64,000 nucleotides of DNA, taken from the NCBI GenBank assembly GCA_050247075.1, contig JBFWUW010000015.1, positions 1-64,000 on the forward strand, written 5' to 3'. Under the pieces are notes generated by a model. The model was not told the DNA's origin. It made no database searches and worked only from the letters and a program-made list of their open reading frames with translations. Of this stretch, positions 1-7,226 are shown in pieces; within the stretch, counting starts at the first letter, position 1; every line of letters starts with the position of its first letter. Position numbers and translations under genes: made by a program. The stretch comes from JBFWUW01 sp050247075 (GTDB taxonomy: Bacteria; Planctomycetota; Planctomycetia; Pirellulales; JBFWUW01).

Positions 1-264
1 CCCCCCCCCCCCGAGCCATGCGAGTTGACGTTTTTCGCGAACTGTCTGGTTGTGGACGCCGCCATGAACGGTGTTTTCACCAACTATCCTCTACGTGCTC
101 GCGCAAGCGAGGCTTTCCGCCTGGCTCACGCGGCACAACATGGGCATGCGGCGGTCGAAGGGCCTAATTACAAAGGGGTCTGGCCCAGCCGTGAGGCCGG
201 GGCGACCATAGGGTGGCGAGGCTCCTTCGAGCGCACCAGAAAACAGTTCGCCGGCTCTGTCCGC
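1..264. other. No gene recognised; downstream flank of the IS110 transposase
   Basis: The window opens with twelve C residues and then unremarkable sequence. No start/Shine-Dalgarno combination or recognisable protein is visible on either strand. The stretch lies 3' of the transposase gene, so it probably includes the IS end on that side, but the boundary cannot be placed without a second copy. Confidence 0.4.
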
Positions 265-1332
265 CTAGCGTGCCGCGCTAGATGCGGGAGCGGCTGGTGG
301 TTCACGATAAGGTTCTCCTTTTTTCCAAATCACGTAGGTCAGTTCGCACAGCTCGTGGGCCACGGCGACTTTGGCCTCGCACTTGTTGACGCGGCCGCCG
401 TGCGTGAGCCGGTAATGCAGCTTGCTCAGGTTCCGCGGACATTTCTTGCTGCGCGCGGCAATGCCGGCCGCCTCGATGAAGGCCCAGCGCAGCGTGTGGT
501 TGCAGGCAACGCCGATGTGCCGCCGCCCATGCCGGTCGGCCGAGTCGTTGGCCAGCGGTGCCAGGCCGCAATAACTCGCCAGGTGCCGACGGCTGGGGAA
601 GCGGCCAATCTCGCCGATCTCGGCGCGAATCACATGGGACAGGATCAGGCCGATGCCAGGAATGGTTTGCAGCCAGCGAACGACCTCGTCCTCCGCCAGG
701 TTCTGCAGCATCCAGGTTTCCACCTGGGCCAGACCGATGTTGGCCAGGTCGATCTGATCCAGCCAGCCGTCCAGCGTTGCACGGCTGGCTGCGGGCAAGG
801 CCAGCGTCTTCAAGAAAGCCCGGCCCCCTTTGCCGAACAGGTCGCTGAAGTTGTGCAGCACGCCTTGGCGGTGAAGAATCGCCTGGATGCGGTTCTTCAT
901 CATGGTCCGCAGTTGCACCAGGGCCATGCGGTAACGCAGCCGCTCGCGCAGTTGGCGGACTTCGGGCGTGGAGAGATAGCTCTCGGGGAAAATGCCGCGC
1001 AACCAGAACCGGCCCAGCCGGTCGGCGTCCACGCGGTCGGCCTTGGCCTCGTTCTTGGCCAGAACCTTGATCGCCGGCGGATGGCCAAGGTGGGGATCCA
1101 GGCCCAGCTCGTGCAAAAGGTCGGCGATCCACGGCCAGCCGAACGAGCCTTCCATCGCCACGGGCGTGCCTGGCGGAAGCCGGCGCAGCTCGGCGAACAT
1201 CGCCTCGCGGTCCTCGTGGTTAAGACGGATTCGCTCCTTCACGCGTACCTCCCCGCGCTCGTCGCGTTGAACTACACTCAACTGGCTGAACTTGCGATGA
1301 ATGTCCCAGCCGACTGCTGTCTGCGTACTCAT
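265..1332 (-). CDS. IS110-family transposase (DEDD recombinase)
   Basis: A 355-aa protein with the IS110 layout. The N-terminal RuvC-like DEDD domain shows GWDIHRKF (D10), PVAMEGSFGW (E61) and KADRVDADRL (D99, D102). The C-terminal transposase_20 region has the helix-hairpin-helix-like TIPGIGLILS and the conserved LASYCGLAP, which carries the candidate catalytic Ser. Length is normal for the family and the frame is intact, so it may be active. The ATG follows GGAGG at 6-nt spacing. IS110 elements recombine through an RNA-guided mechanism in which a structured non-coding RNA encoded beside the gene pairs with target and donor DNA; a structured segment lies immediately upstream here. The long plus-strand ORF opposite is a high-GC shadow. 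Confidence 0.93.
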   Translation of the reverse strand: MSTQTAVGWDIHRKFSQLSVVQRDERGEVRVKERIRLNHEDREAMFAELRRLPPGTPVAMEGSFGWPWIADLLHELGLDPHLGHPPAIKVLAKNEAKADRVDADRLGRFWLRGIFPESYLSTPEVRQLRERLRYRMALVQLRTMMKNRIQAILHRQGVLHNFSDLFGKGGRAFLKTLALPAASRATLDGWLDQIDLANIGLAQVETWMLQNLAEDEVVRWLQTIPGIGLILSHVIRAEIGEIGRFPSRRHLASYCGLAPLANDSADRHGRRHIGVACNHTLRWAFIEAAGIAARSKKCPRNLSKLHYRLTHGGRVNKCEAKVAVAHELCELTYVIWKKGEPYREPPAAPASSAAR

Positions 1333-1334
1333 AA

Positions 1335-1396
1335 GCTACCTCCGTCGAGTTTGGGTTGAGGAGTGTCAACCCCAAGCCTAAGCTCGGCGAGGTAGC
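1335..1396 (-). ncRNA. Nested stem-loop in the IS110 leader; candidate part of a bridge RNA
   Basis: Arms GCTACCTCCGTCGAG (1335-1349) and CTCGGCGAGGTAGC (1383-1396) pair with one bulge. Between them TTGGGTTGA pairs with TCAACCCCAA. The structure sits just upstream of the transposase start, where IS110-group elements encode their bridge RNA. Assignment is by position and fold only; the RNA would be expected to extend further upstream, to about 1500. Confidence 0.35.
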
Positions 1397-1715
1397 GTTT
1401 CATCCCATTACGTTTTTGCCAGCAGTGGCAGCTTGTTGTCTGCCGCAAAATCGGCATGGTCGTTGGGTTTTGGCTCATACGGGGCGGGGTTTATCGCCGA
1501 AACGAAAATAGCAGGCCGCCACGCGCACCCGCATCGCGCGCGGCTGGCCACCCATCATCTCTCGCGGCCTTCGCGCCACTCGCGATACGAACGAAGGACA
1601 ACAGCCACGCGGCCAGACCGCCGCGGCAGGGGGCCGATTGGCCGCCGGCGCGTTGACGTTCGTTCGCCCCTGGCGCGCGGGCCGCCGACTCCAGCGCTCG
1701 AGGGAGCAACTCGCC

Positions 1716-2123
1716 ATGAAAAAAATCTGCTGTTGGTTGGTGGCCGTCGCGGCATGCAGCCAGGGGGCCTGGTCGGCCGAACCGCTGCGCACGCGGAAGC
1801 CGTTGGACCGCCCCATTTCGCTGGGCGAACTGGCCCCCACGCCCGAAATGTGGTTCTACGAACAACAGATGCGGGAACACAACGACCCCCAAGCAGCCGT
1901 GCGCCGCAAGGCCGAGTTCAAGGCCGACCAGCGGCTGCGGCGGATCGAATCGCTGAAGTGGTTTGGGTATAGCAATGCGCGGCCCACCACCACGCCCGAC
2001 TTTCAGTTTGGCCCAGCCTCGCCGCAATGGAGCAGCAACAGCGGCAACCCCATGCTGTGGCGCGGCATCAGCCGGCCGACGGTGATTCTGGAGAACTACT
2101 CGCCGGGGTACGGCTTTCGGTAG
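1716..2123 (+). CDS. Small secreted protein of unknown function
   Basis: A 135-aa product. I chose the ATG at 1716 because AGGGAG lies about 9 nt upstream and the first residues form a signal peptide (MKKICCWLVAVAACSQGAWS, cleavage near ASA-like WSAEP). The frame stays open further upstream, but that extension has no ribosome site. The mature part is rich in Arg, Pro and Trp, with a charged helical stretch (EQQMREHNDPQAAVRRKAEF) and a Gly/Asn/Ser-rich tail ending YSPGYGFR. No domain is recognised. It stands alone between the IS element and a repeat region, and probably acts in the periplasm or at the cell surface. Confidence 0.7.
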   Translation: MKKICCWLVAVAACSQGAWSAEPLRTRKPLDRPISLGELAPTPEMWFYEQQMREHNDPQAAVRRKAEFKADQRLRRIESLKWFGYSNARPTTTPDFQFGPASPQWSSNSGNPMLWRGISRPTVILENYSPGYGFR

Positions 2124-2597
2124 TTGATGCGCGGCGGGCCGAGACCGCGAAAAACACGGTGCGCCCAGGCCGAATTGTGCATCGCGACGGAGATCGTCGG
2201 AATCACACCCCCCGCGCCAGGAGAAAACCACGAATCAAACGAATCTAACGAATGAATCTCGCGTGCGGAAACATGCTTGAGGAAAAACGGGCGGCGGCTG
2301 GAAAAACTCGCACCGTCGGATCCTTATTCGTTAGATTCGTTTGATTCGTGGTTTTCACCAAGCCTCGCACAATTGGGGGTGCAAATTCAACCCGCCCGCG
2401 GTGCGTTATCTTCAAACTTCTGACGCGCTAAGGTGGCGGTTGTGCAACCCTGGGCTGGATTCTGAAACGCTTTCAGCGTAGGTCTCCCGCGCAACGGCGT
2501 GGTATTCCTGGAGTTTCAATCCAGCCAGACGTTGCACGACAACAAAAACGGGCCGGCCACTGCATGCCGCTTGCTGCTCGATGTTTCGTAAGCCAGG
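2124..2597. other. Intergenic region with a long inverted repeat
   Basis: No gene is seen. The region holds the 31-bp inverted repeat at 2223-2356 and, near 2446-2475, a GCTGGATTCTGAAACGCTTT-type unit resembling the repeat near 8972-9010. It lies 3' of both neighbouring genes, which converge on it. Confidence 0.6.
2223..2356. repeat. 31-bp perfect inverted repeat with a 72-nt spacer
   Basis: The left arm (2223-2253) and right arm (2326-2356) are exact reverse complements; each contains CACGAATCAAACGAATCTAA. The arms are AT-richer than their surroundings. The element lies between convergent genes, so it could act as a two-way terminator, but the length and perfection of the arms suggest a small non-autonomous mobile element. 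Confidence 0.75.
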
Positions 2598-4142
2598 CTA
2601 CGCCTGTTTGGAAAACAAGATCAGCATGGTCATCAGCAGGCCGTTGTGCAGGCCGTGGGCCACCATGCCGGGGACCAGCGTGCCGCGCCATTCGCGGGCC
2701 ACGCACAGGCCCACGGCAATCGCCATCAAGGCTGGAACCACCAGCAGGCCCTGCGGGTGGATCACCGCGAAAACAAAGCTGCTAACCGCCGCGCTGGCGG
2801 CGGCGCTGGCCCAAAAGCCCCACGGGCTCCAGGCGTCTCGCAGATGCCGATAGAGGACGCCGCGAAACATGGTCTCTTCGACAATGGGGGCCGCCACCGC
2901 CGCCAATAGCAAGACCTGCACCTTGGTCCAAAAGTTGGAGTTGGCCAGCAGCGGCACGATAGGGTGCGAAGGCATGTTGGTCGGTTCAAAGCCGGTCCCC
3001 ACGGCGGCTTGATGCCGCGATATCAAAAGCAGCGTTATGGCCATGCCAATCCCCAGCAGGGGGAGCAGCATGGCATAGGATGCCAGTCCGCAAATCGGTT
3101 CCAGCAGCGGCCGGCGGCCGGCGTTCCAACCGATGTCTGCCCGCACTTGCCGCCACGGCACGCCGCGCAGCACGGGCCAAGCCAAGGCCAGCAAGCTCAG
3201 AAACGACAAGGCCAGGTTGAAAAGCAGGCCGTAGCGGCTGAAATCGACGCGCCCGGAAAAAAGGGCCGGGGCCAGCGACATGCCGAGGAACAACACCAGC
3301 CAGACAGCGAATGTCTCGGCGTAGATGCCGCCGTGGCCGGTCGGTATCTCCAGACTGGGCCGCAAGAATTTGGTGCCGAACGCCACCCCCAAGCCAATCA
3401 GCCCGGCCATGCCCAGCAGGCCGGCCAGCATCAGCACCAGGACGCCGCCAAACATGGTTACAAACACGCGCACCGCGGGATCCAGCACCGCGTTGCGCTC
3501 TGCCTGGTCTGTACCCGCCGGATGGAGCGCTAACTGGCCGTACCAACCTAGCCGGTTGGTGAGCAGATCGCGGTCGGCCTGTTCCGCAGTGGCCGCTTCT
3601 GGCTGGTCGATGCGCTGCTGGTAGACCCGCCGCAGCGCGTCGCGCGTGGCGGCCTGCTCGTCGGTCGGTTCGATTTGGCCTGTTTGCATGTCGGCGGCCA
3701 GTTCATCGAGTGCCGCCAGGGCCGCTTCCGGGCCGCTCAGTTCGCCCGCCAGGGTGACGTACCGCATTCGCTGATCGACGGGACCGGCGGCAATGTCCTT
3801 GGCCTGTTTCAACATCGTTGCTTTTTGCTGGGGAGCAAAGGCGGCCGCGCCGACGATGTAGCGGGCTTGCAGTTCCATGACAAACGAGGCCGACTCGTCC
3901 GGTTTGGAATGAGCGCCGTCCTGCTTGTCTTTACCGTCGTCCCGCATCGACTGGCCCACGGCGATCAAGCCGGTCATCGCCGCAATCACCAACCAGGCCG
4001 CGGCCGTGGGCCAACGAGCACGACGCGGGCTGATGGCTTGTGCGGGAAGCGCTGGAACATCTGTCGTAGCGCCTGCCAGGGGGAGCGGCGGCGGTTGCAA
4101 GTGCCGGGCGGGATCGGCGGATGGCACGGAATCGTCGGTCAT
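2598..4142 (-). CDS. CPBP-family intramembrane metalloprotease
   Basis: A 514-aa multi-pass membrane protein. The C-terminal half carries the CPBP/Abi (Rce1-like) signature: APIVEETMFRGVLYRHL with the Glu-Glu pair, SSFVFAVIHPQG with the second-motif His, and MVAHGLHNGLL with the third-motif His and Asn. The N-terminal part is Pro-rich and then has one membrane segment (AAWLVIAAMTGLIAVG) and a charged region, followed by further helices. CPBP enzymes are integral-membrane endoproteases; the substrate here is unknown. The start ATG at 4142 has no obvious Shine-Dalgarno and lies inside a 21-bp direct repeat shared with the end of the upstream gene, so the true start is a little uncertain. The upstream gene (gamma-glutamyltransferase) is on the same strand. 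Confidence 0.88.
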   Translation of the reverse strand: MTDDSVPSADPARHLQPPPLPLAGATTDVPALPAQAISPRRARWPTAAAWLVIAAMTGLIAVGQSMRDDGKDKQDGAHSKPDESASFVMELQARYIVGAAAFAPQQKATMLKQAKDIAAGPVDQRMRYVTLAGELSGPEAALAALDELAADMQTGQIEPTDEQAATRDALRRVYQQRIDQPEAATAEQADRDLLTNRLGWYGQLALHPAGTDQAERNAVLDPAVRVFVTMFGGVLVLMLAGLLGMAGLIGLGVAFGTKFLRPSLEIPTGHGGIYAETFAVWLVLFLGMSLAPALFSGRVDFSRYGLLFNLALSFLSLLALAWPVLRGVPWRQVRADIGWNAGRRPLLEPICGLASYAMLLPLLGIGMAITLLLISRHQAAVGTGFEPTNMPSHPIVPLLANSNFWTKVQVLLLAAVAAPIVEETMFRGVLYRHLRDAWSPWGFWASAAASAAVSSFVFAVIHPQGLLVVPALMAIAVGLCVAREWRGTLVPGMVAHGLHNGLLMTMLILFSKQA

Positions 4143-4287
4143 GAGAATGTGGCGCGGAATAGCTTAGGCATTTGCACTTGCTCTCTTTGGGAGAGGGCCG
4201 GGGTGAGGGATCATTTGTTGGAGCATTTTTCCCCACATCGCCCTCTCCCCAACCCTCTCCCGGAGTACCGGGAGAGGGGGACTGGCG
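4143..4287. repeat. Dispersed palindromic repeat flanked by 21-bp direct repeats
   Basis: The insert holds GAGAGGGCCGGGGTGAGGG and the palindrome CTCCCGGAGTACCGGGAG, the core of the family also seen at 9187, 22947 and 24230. Direct repeats TGGC(A/G)CGGAATCGTCGGTCAT flank it at 4122-4142 and 4283-4303 (20 of 21 identical). One copy carries the start codon of the CPBP gene and the other touches the stop codon of the gamma-glutamyltransferase gene. Confidence 0.75.
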
Positions 4288-4302
4288 CGGAATCGTCGGT
4301 CA

Positions 4303-6048
4303 TTAATATCCCAAAGCGCAGCCATCTTTGCGCGGGTCGCTGCCGCCGTGCAGGGTGCCATGCTCCCAGTCGATAAAGATGCCTTGATAGCCGCCGTAGC
4401 CGCCCCCTTGGCGGATCACCCGATGGCCGCGGCGCTGCAGCTCGGCGATGGCCGCGTCGGAGATTCCCGACTCGACCGTGACCGTGCCGCCATCCTCGCT
4501 GCCGGGCAGGCCGGTTGGGGTGGCGCTGCCCAGGTGGGCCAGCCGCGCGGCGTCGCCCGCCTCTTGCACGTTCATGCCAAAGTCGATCATGTTCACGGCC
4601 ACCTGCACATGCCCTTGCGGCTGAAAGTCGCCCCCCATGACACCATACGTCAGCCAGGGGCGGCCTTCCTTGGTAATCATGGCGGGGATGATGGTTTGAA
4701 ACGGCCGCTTGTGCGGTTCCAGGCGGTTGGGGTGGCTGTCGTCCAGGGCAAACAAGGCCCCGCGGTTTTGCAAGGCAAAGCCCACTTCGCCAGGCGTGAC
4801 CTTGGAGCCAAAGCCGGCGAAGTTGCTTTGGATGAACGAGCAGCAGTTGCGGTCTTTATCGACCACGGTCAGATAGACCGTGTCGCCGTGGGCCAGCCGG
4901 GGATCGCCATGCGGCACATTGACGGCCGCGTGCCGCGGATCGACCAGCTTGCGGCGCTGCTCGGCATAGGGCTTGGAGATCAACTCGGCCACCGGCGGCT
5001 TTCCAAACGCGGGGTCGGCATAGAACCGGGCCCGATCGGCAAAGGCCAGCTTCTTGGCTTCCACCAGCCAGTGCAGATAGTCGGCGCTGCCAAAGCCGGC
5101 GCGGCGCAGATCGAAGCCTTCCAGCACGTTCAGCATTTGCAGCGCGGCAATGCCTTGTCCGTTGGGGGGAAGCTCCCACACTTCGTACCCGCGATAGTTG
5201 GTGGAGACCGGCTCGACCCATTCGCTGGCATGGTCGGCAAAGTCCCGCGGCGAAAAGTAGCCGCCGTGGCTCTCGCTATAGGCTACGATTTGCCGGGCGA
5301 TATCGCCCTGGTAATAGGCCTGGCGGCCGTCGCGGGCAATCGCCTTGAGGCTGGTAGCCAGGCGAGGGTTGCGGAAGATTTCACCATGCCGCGGAGCGCG
5401 GCCCTCTGGCAGCCAGGTCTTGGCCGAATCGGGCCATTGGGCAAGATTGCCGGCATCTCCCCGCCAATAATTGGCAATCACCTCGCTGACGGCAAACCCA
5501 TCGTCGGCGTACCCAATGGCGTGCGCGAGCAAGACATCGAACGGCTGCGTGCCGAATTTTTGGCGGAGATCATCCCAACCGGCGACACAGCCAGGGACCG
5601 ACCAACAGAGCGGCCCGGTCATGGGGATCTGATCCAGCCCCTGTTTGGCGAAGACCTCTCGGGAGAGCTGGTAGGGGCTGCGTCCGCTGCCGTTCAGTCC
5701 GTAGAGCTTTTGCGTTTTGGCGTCCCAATAGATGGCGAACATGTCGCCGCCGATGCCGCAACTCATCGGCTCGACGACGCATAGCACCGCGTTGGCGGCA
5801 ATGGCGGCATCGGCCGCGTTTCCGCCCGCCTGGAGAATATCGATCGCCGCCTGGGTCGCCAGCGGCTGGCTGGTGGCCGCCATGCCGTGCATGGCCACGC
5901 TGGGCGAACGGCTGCCGTGCGGGCTGCGCGCCGGACGATCGTAGCCCGAGACTGGCGGAGGGTTGGACTGCGCGAAAGTTTCGGTCATGGCAGCGCAGGC
6001 GAGAAAAACGTGAACCAACACCAGGCAGGCCGGTCGGAAGGCAAGCAT
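4303..6048 (-). CDS. ggt: Gamma-glutamyltransferase (gamma-glutamyl transpeptidase), exported
   Basis: A 581-aa protein from the chosen ATG at 6048, which follows AGAAGGG and begins a signal peptide (MLAFRPACLVLVHVFLACAA). The rest covers a full GGT: MHGMAATSQPLATQAAIDIL near the N-terminus, GGDMFAIYWD, and the autocatalytic cleavage site in HGDTVYLTVVD, where Thr390 is the expected nucleophile and new N-terminus of the small subunit. Downstream SNFAGFGSKVTPGEVG matches the small-subunit substrate loop. GGT hydrolyses or transfers the gamma-glutamyl group of glutathione and related peptides in the periplasm. The in-frame 26 codons upstream are Arg-rich and unlikely to be translated. The CPBP protease gene follows on the same strand after a 160-nt repeat. 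Confidence 0.93.
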   Translation of the reverse strand: MLAFRPACLVLVHVFLACAAMTETFAQSNPPPVSGYDRPARSPHGSRSPSVAMHGMAATSQPLATQAAIDILQAGGNAADAAIAANAVLCVVEPMSCGIGGDMFAIYWDAKTQKLYGLNGSGRSPYQLSREVFAKQGLDQIPMTGPLCWSVPGCVAGWDDLRQKFGTQPFDVLLAHAIGYADDGFAVSEVIANYWRGDAGNLAQWPDSAKTWLPEGRAPRHGEIFRNPRLATSLKAIARDGRQAYYQGDIARQIVAYSESHGGYFSPRDFADHASEWVEPVSTNYRGYEVWELPPNGQGIAALQMLNVLEGFDLRRAGFGSADYLHWLVEAKKLAFADRARFYADPAFGKPPVAELISKPYAEQRRKLVDPRHAAVNVPHGDPRLAHGDTVYLTVVDKDRNCCSFIQSNFAGFGSKVTPGEVGFALQNRGALFALDDSHPNRLEPHKRPFQTIIPAMITKEGRPWLTYGVMGGDFQPQGHVQVAVNMIDFGMNVQEAGDAARLAHLGSATPTGLPGSEDGGTVTVESGISDAAIAELQRRGHRVIRQGGGYGGYQGIFIDWEHGTLHGGSDPRKDGCALGY

Positions 6049-6232
6049 CGTCCCTTCTCTCGGCCTTTTGGCGGCCCTACCCGCGAAGGGGACGTGGCGC
6101 ACAATTTGGCCGCACGATGGAAACAAAAAAATGCACCGCGGGATGAACGTGAGCGGCGTCCCGCTCGTTTATCCTACGGTGCATGTTGTCTGCGTTCAAT
6201 CGTTTTAATGACGGCCGTTTGCCGCGATTGGC

Positions 6233-6559
6233 TTATTGGGGCAAGCAGGGTTTCTTGTGGGGCAGGGGCGAAGCCATCAGCCTCAAGATTTCGCTCGCCG
6301 CGTGTTGCAGCGCGGTGACATTGTCGTTGCGTTGGCAACTCCCTTGGTAATCCTCCAAGATTCGCGCCAAGCGTTCTAGCCGAAATCCAGTCGTTTGCCG
6401 TACATAAGCGGCCAGCAAACGCATTTCGGCATTGGCGACGATTTCGTCCTCCGCCGAACCAGGAGAATCGCAGCCACGGGCGCGGCGACCGCCTAGTTGG
6501 CGGACGAACCGCGCCGGAGGGAAGTCCATCTCATCGGTGTCACATCGGGCTGGGTACAT
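6233..6559 (-). CDS. Hypothetical protein, 108 aa, downstream of the DUF1328-like gene
   Basis: A strong AGGAGAA lies 7 nt upstream of the ATG, the same leader seen before the gene at 6605-6778, 45 nt upstream on the same strand. The protein has a basic N-terminal third (RFVRQLGGRRARG) and a predicted helical C-terminal two-thirds (EMRLLAAYVRQTTGFRLERL). No family is recognised. Ribosome site and spacing support a real two-gene operon, probably driven by the sigma-54-type promoter at 6856-6871. Confidence 0.65.
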   Translation of the reverse strand: MYPARCDTDEMDFPPARFVRQLGGRRARGCDSPGSAEDEIVANAEMRLLAAYVRQTTGFRLERLARILEDYQGSCQRNDNVTALQHAASEILRLMASPLPHKKPCLPQ

Positions 6560-6604
6560 GGCCGCGTTCTCCTGGATTGATAAATAAGATGTGTTGTGAA
6601 AGAG

Positions 6605-6778
6605 TTAGACCGGGCGGCCACGCATGGTTCCGGTCAGCAGGCTCAACACGAACAGCACCAAGAAGACGACGAGCAATACCTTGGCGATCGTGGCCAGGCT
6701 GGCGGCGACGAAGCCGCCGAATCCCAACACGCCCATCAAGATTGAGATCAACAACAGAATCAAAGCCAGGCGTAACAT
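6605..6778 (-). CDS. Small membrane protein, DUF1328/YtjA-like
   Basis: A 57-aa product reading MLRLALILLLISILMGVLGF at its start, with a second hydrophobic helix (AKVLLVVFLVLFVLSLLTG) after a Gly-rich turn (GFGGFVAASLA) and a short basic tail. That is the usual layout of the DUF1328 family of two-helix inner-membrane peptides (E. coli YtjA). The ATG has AGGAGAA 5-6 nt upstream. A sigma-54-type promoter sits about 80 nt upstream and an NtrC-type activator gene is divergent. Function of the family is not established; a stress-related role is only a guess from context. Confidence 0.8.
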   Translation of the reverse strand: MLRLALILLLISILMGVLGFGGFVAASLATIAKVLLVVFLVLFVLSLLTGTMRGRPV

Positions 6779-6831
6779 GAGTGTTCTCCTTCAAACATGA
6801 GTGGTGGACGGCAACGCATCGCATCATCGAC

Positions 6832-6845
6832 GGCATTGCAATGCC
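6832..6845. promoter_or_regulatory. 14-bp perfect palindrome GGCATTGCAATGCC
   Basis: A perfect palindrome between the sigma-54-type promoter and the start of the DUF1328-like gene. It may be a regulator-binding site in the promoter-proximal leader; its position downstream of the -12 element would fit repression better than enhancer binding. Confidence 0.35.
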
Positions 6846-6855
6846 AGCCACCTAA

Positions 6856-6871
6856 TGCACAAGCGGTGCCA
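6856..6871 (-). promoter_or_regulatory. Sigma-54-type promoter (-24/-12)
   Basis: Read on the minus strand: TGGCACCGCTTGTGCA. This gives TGGCAC, 5 nt, GTGCA against the consensus TGGCAC-N5-TTGCW, with the essential GG and GC exactly 10 nt apart. It faces the DUF1328-like gene at 6778, leaving a leader of about 65 nt. Confidence 0.6.
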
Positions 6872-7226
6872 GACCCTGCGGAAAACTGGACGGCGTGGCG
6901 TATCTCACCGCCGTATAAGGACTTATCGTGACGATTGGCAATCGGAGCCCATCACCATGACCAGAAAAGCGAGCGTGGTTTGGTTCTTAGACGGCCGGTT
7001 CGGTCGTTGAAGCGGCAAGCAGCGAACCGTGTTCCTTGACCACCTGTAGACCAGTGTGACTGCGACGATTTGGTTATCACGTAAAGGCCCATCAGGCGGT
7101 AATCGGGCCGAATGCGGACGGCTACGGTTGCTGTTTGCAAAAAGTCTGCCAGAATTAGGGGGATATCAATCGCCAGGCCTTTCCACGGCCGCGATTTACT
7201 TCAAAAAGGGGGAGGAGCGTTTTCTC
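6872..7226. other. Divergent intergenic region upstream of the NtrC-type gene
   Basis: No gene is seen. It separates the sigma-54-type promoter from the activator gene at 7227 and would be the natural place for enhancer sites, but I saw no clear pair of repeated palindromes in it. Confidence 0.5.

Noticed and set aside
1..12. Run of twelve C as a biological feature
   Set aside because: It sits exactly at the window edge and may be chance or a sequence-end effect; nothing else supports a function.
25..1359. 444-aa plus-strand open frame opposite the IS110 transposase
   Set aside because: Antisense shadow in GC-rich DNA; no ribosome site, low-complexity Gln/Ala/Val composition, and the opposite strand has a complete family match.
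1433..1972. 179-codon plus-strand frame overlapping the secreted-protein gene
   Set aside because: Out of frame with the gene at 1716 that has ribosome site and signal peptide; Arg/Pro-rich shadow.
4348..5784. 478-aa plus-strand frame opposite ggt
   Set aside because: Antisense shadow; the ggt frame has signal peptide, ribosome site and catalytic motif.
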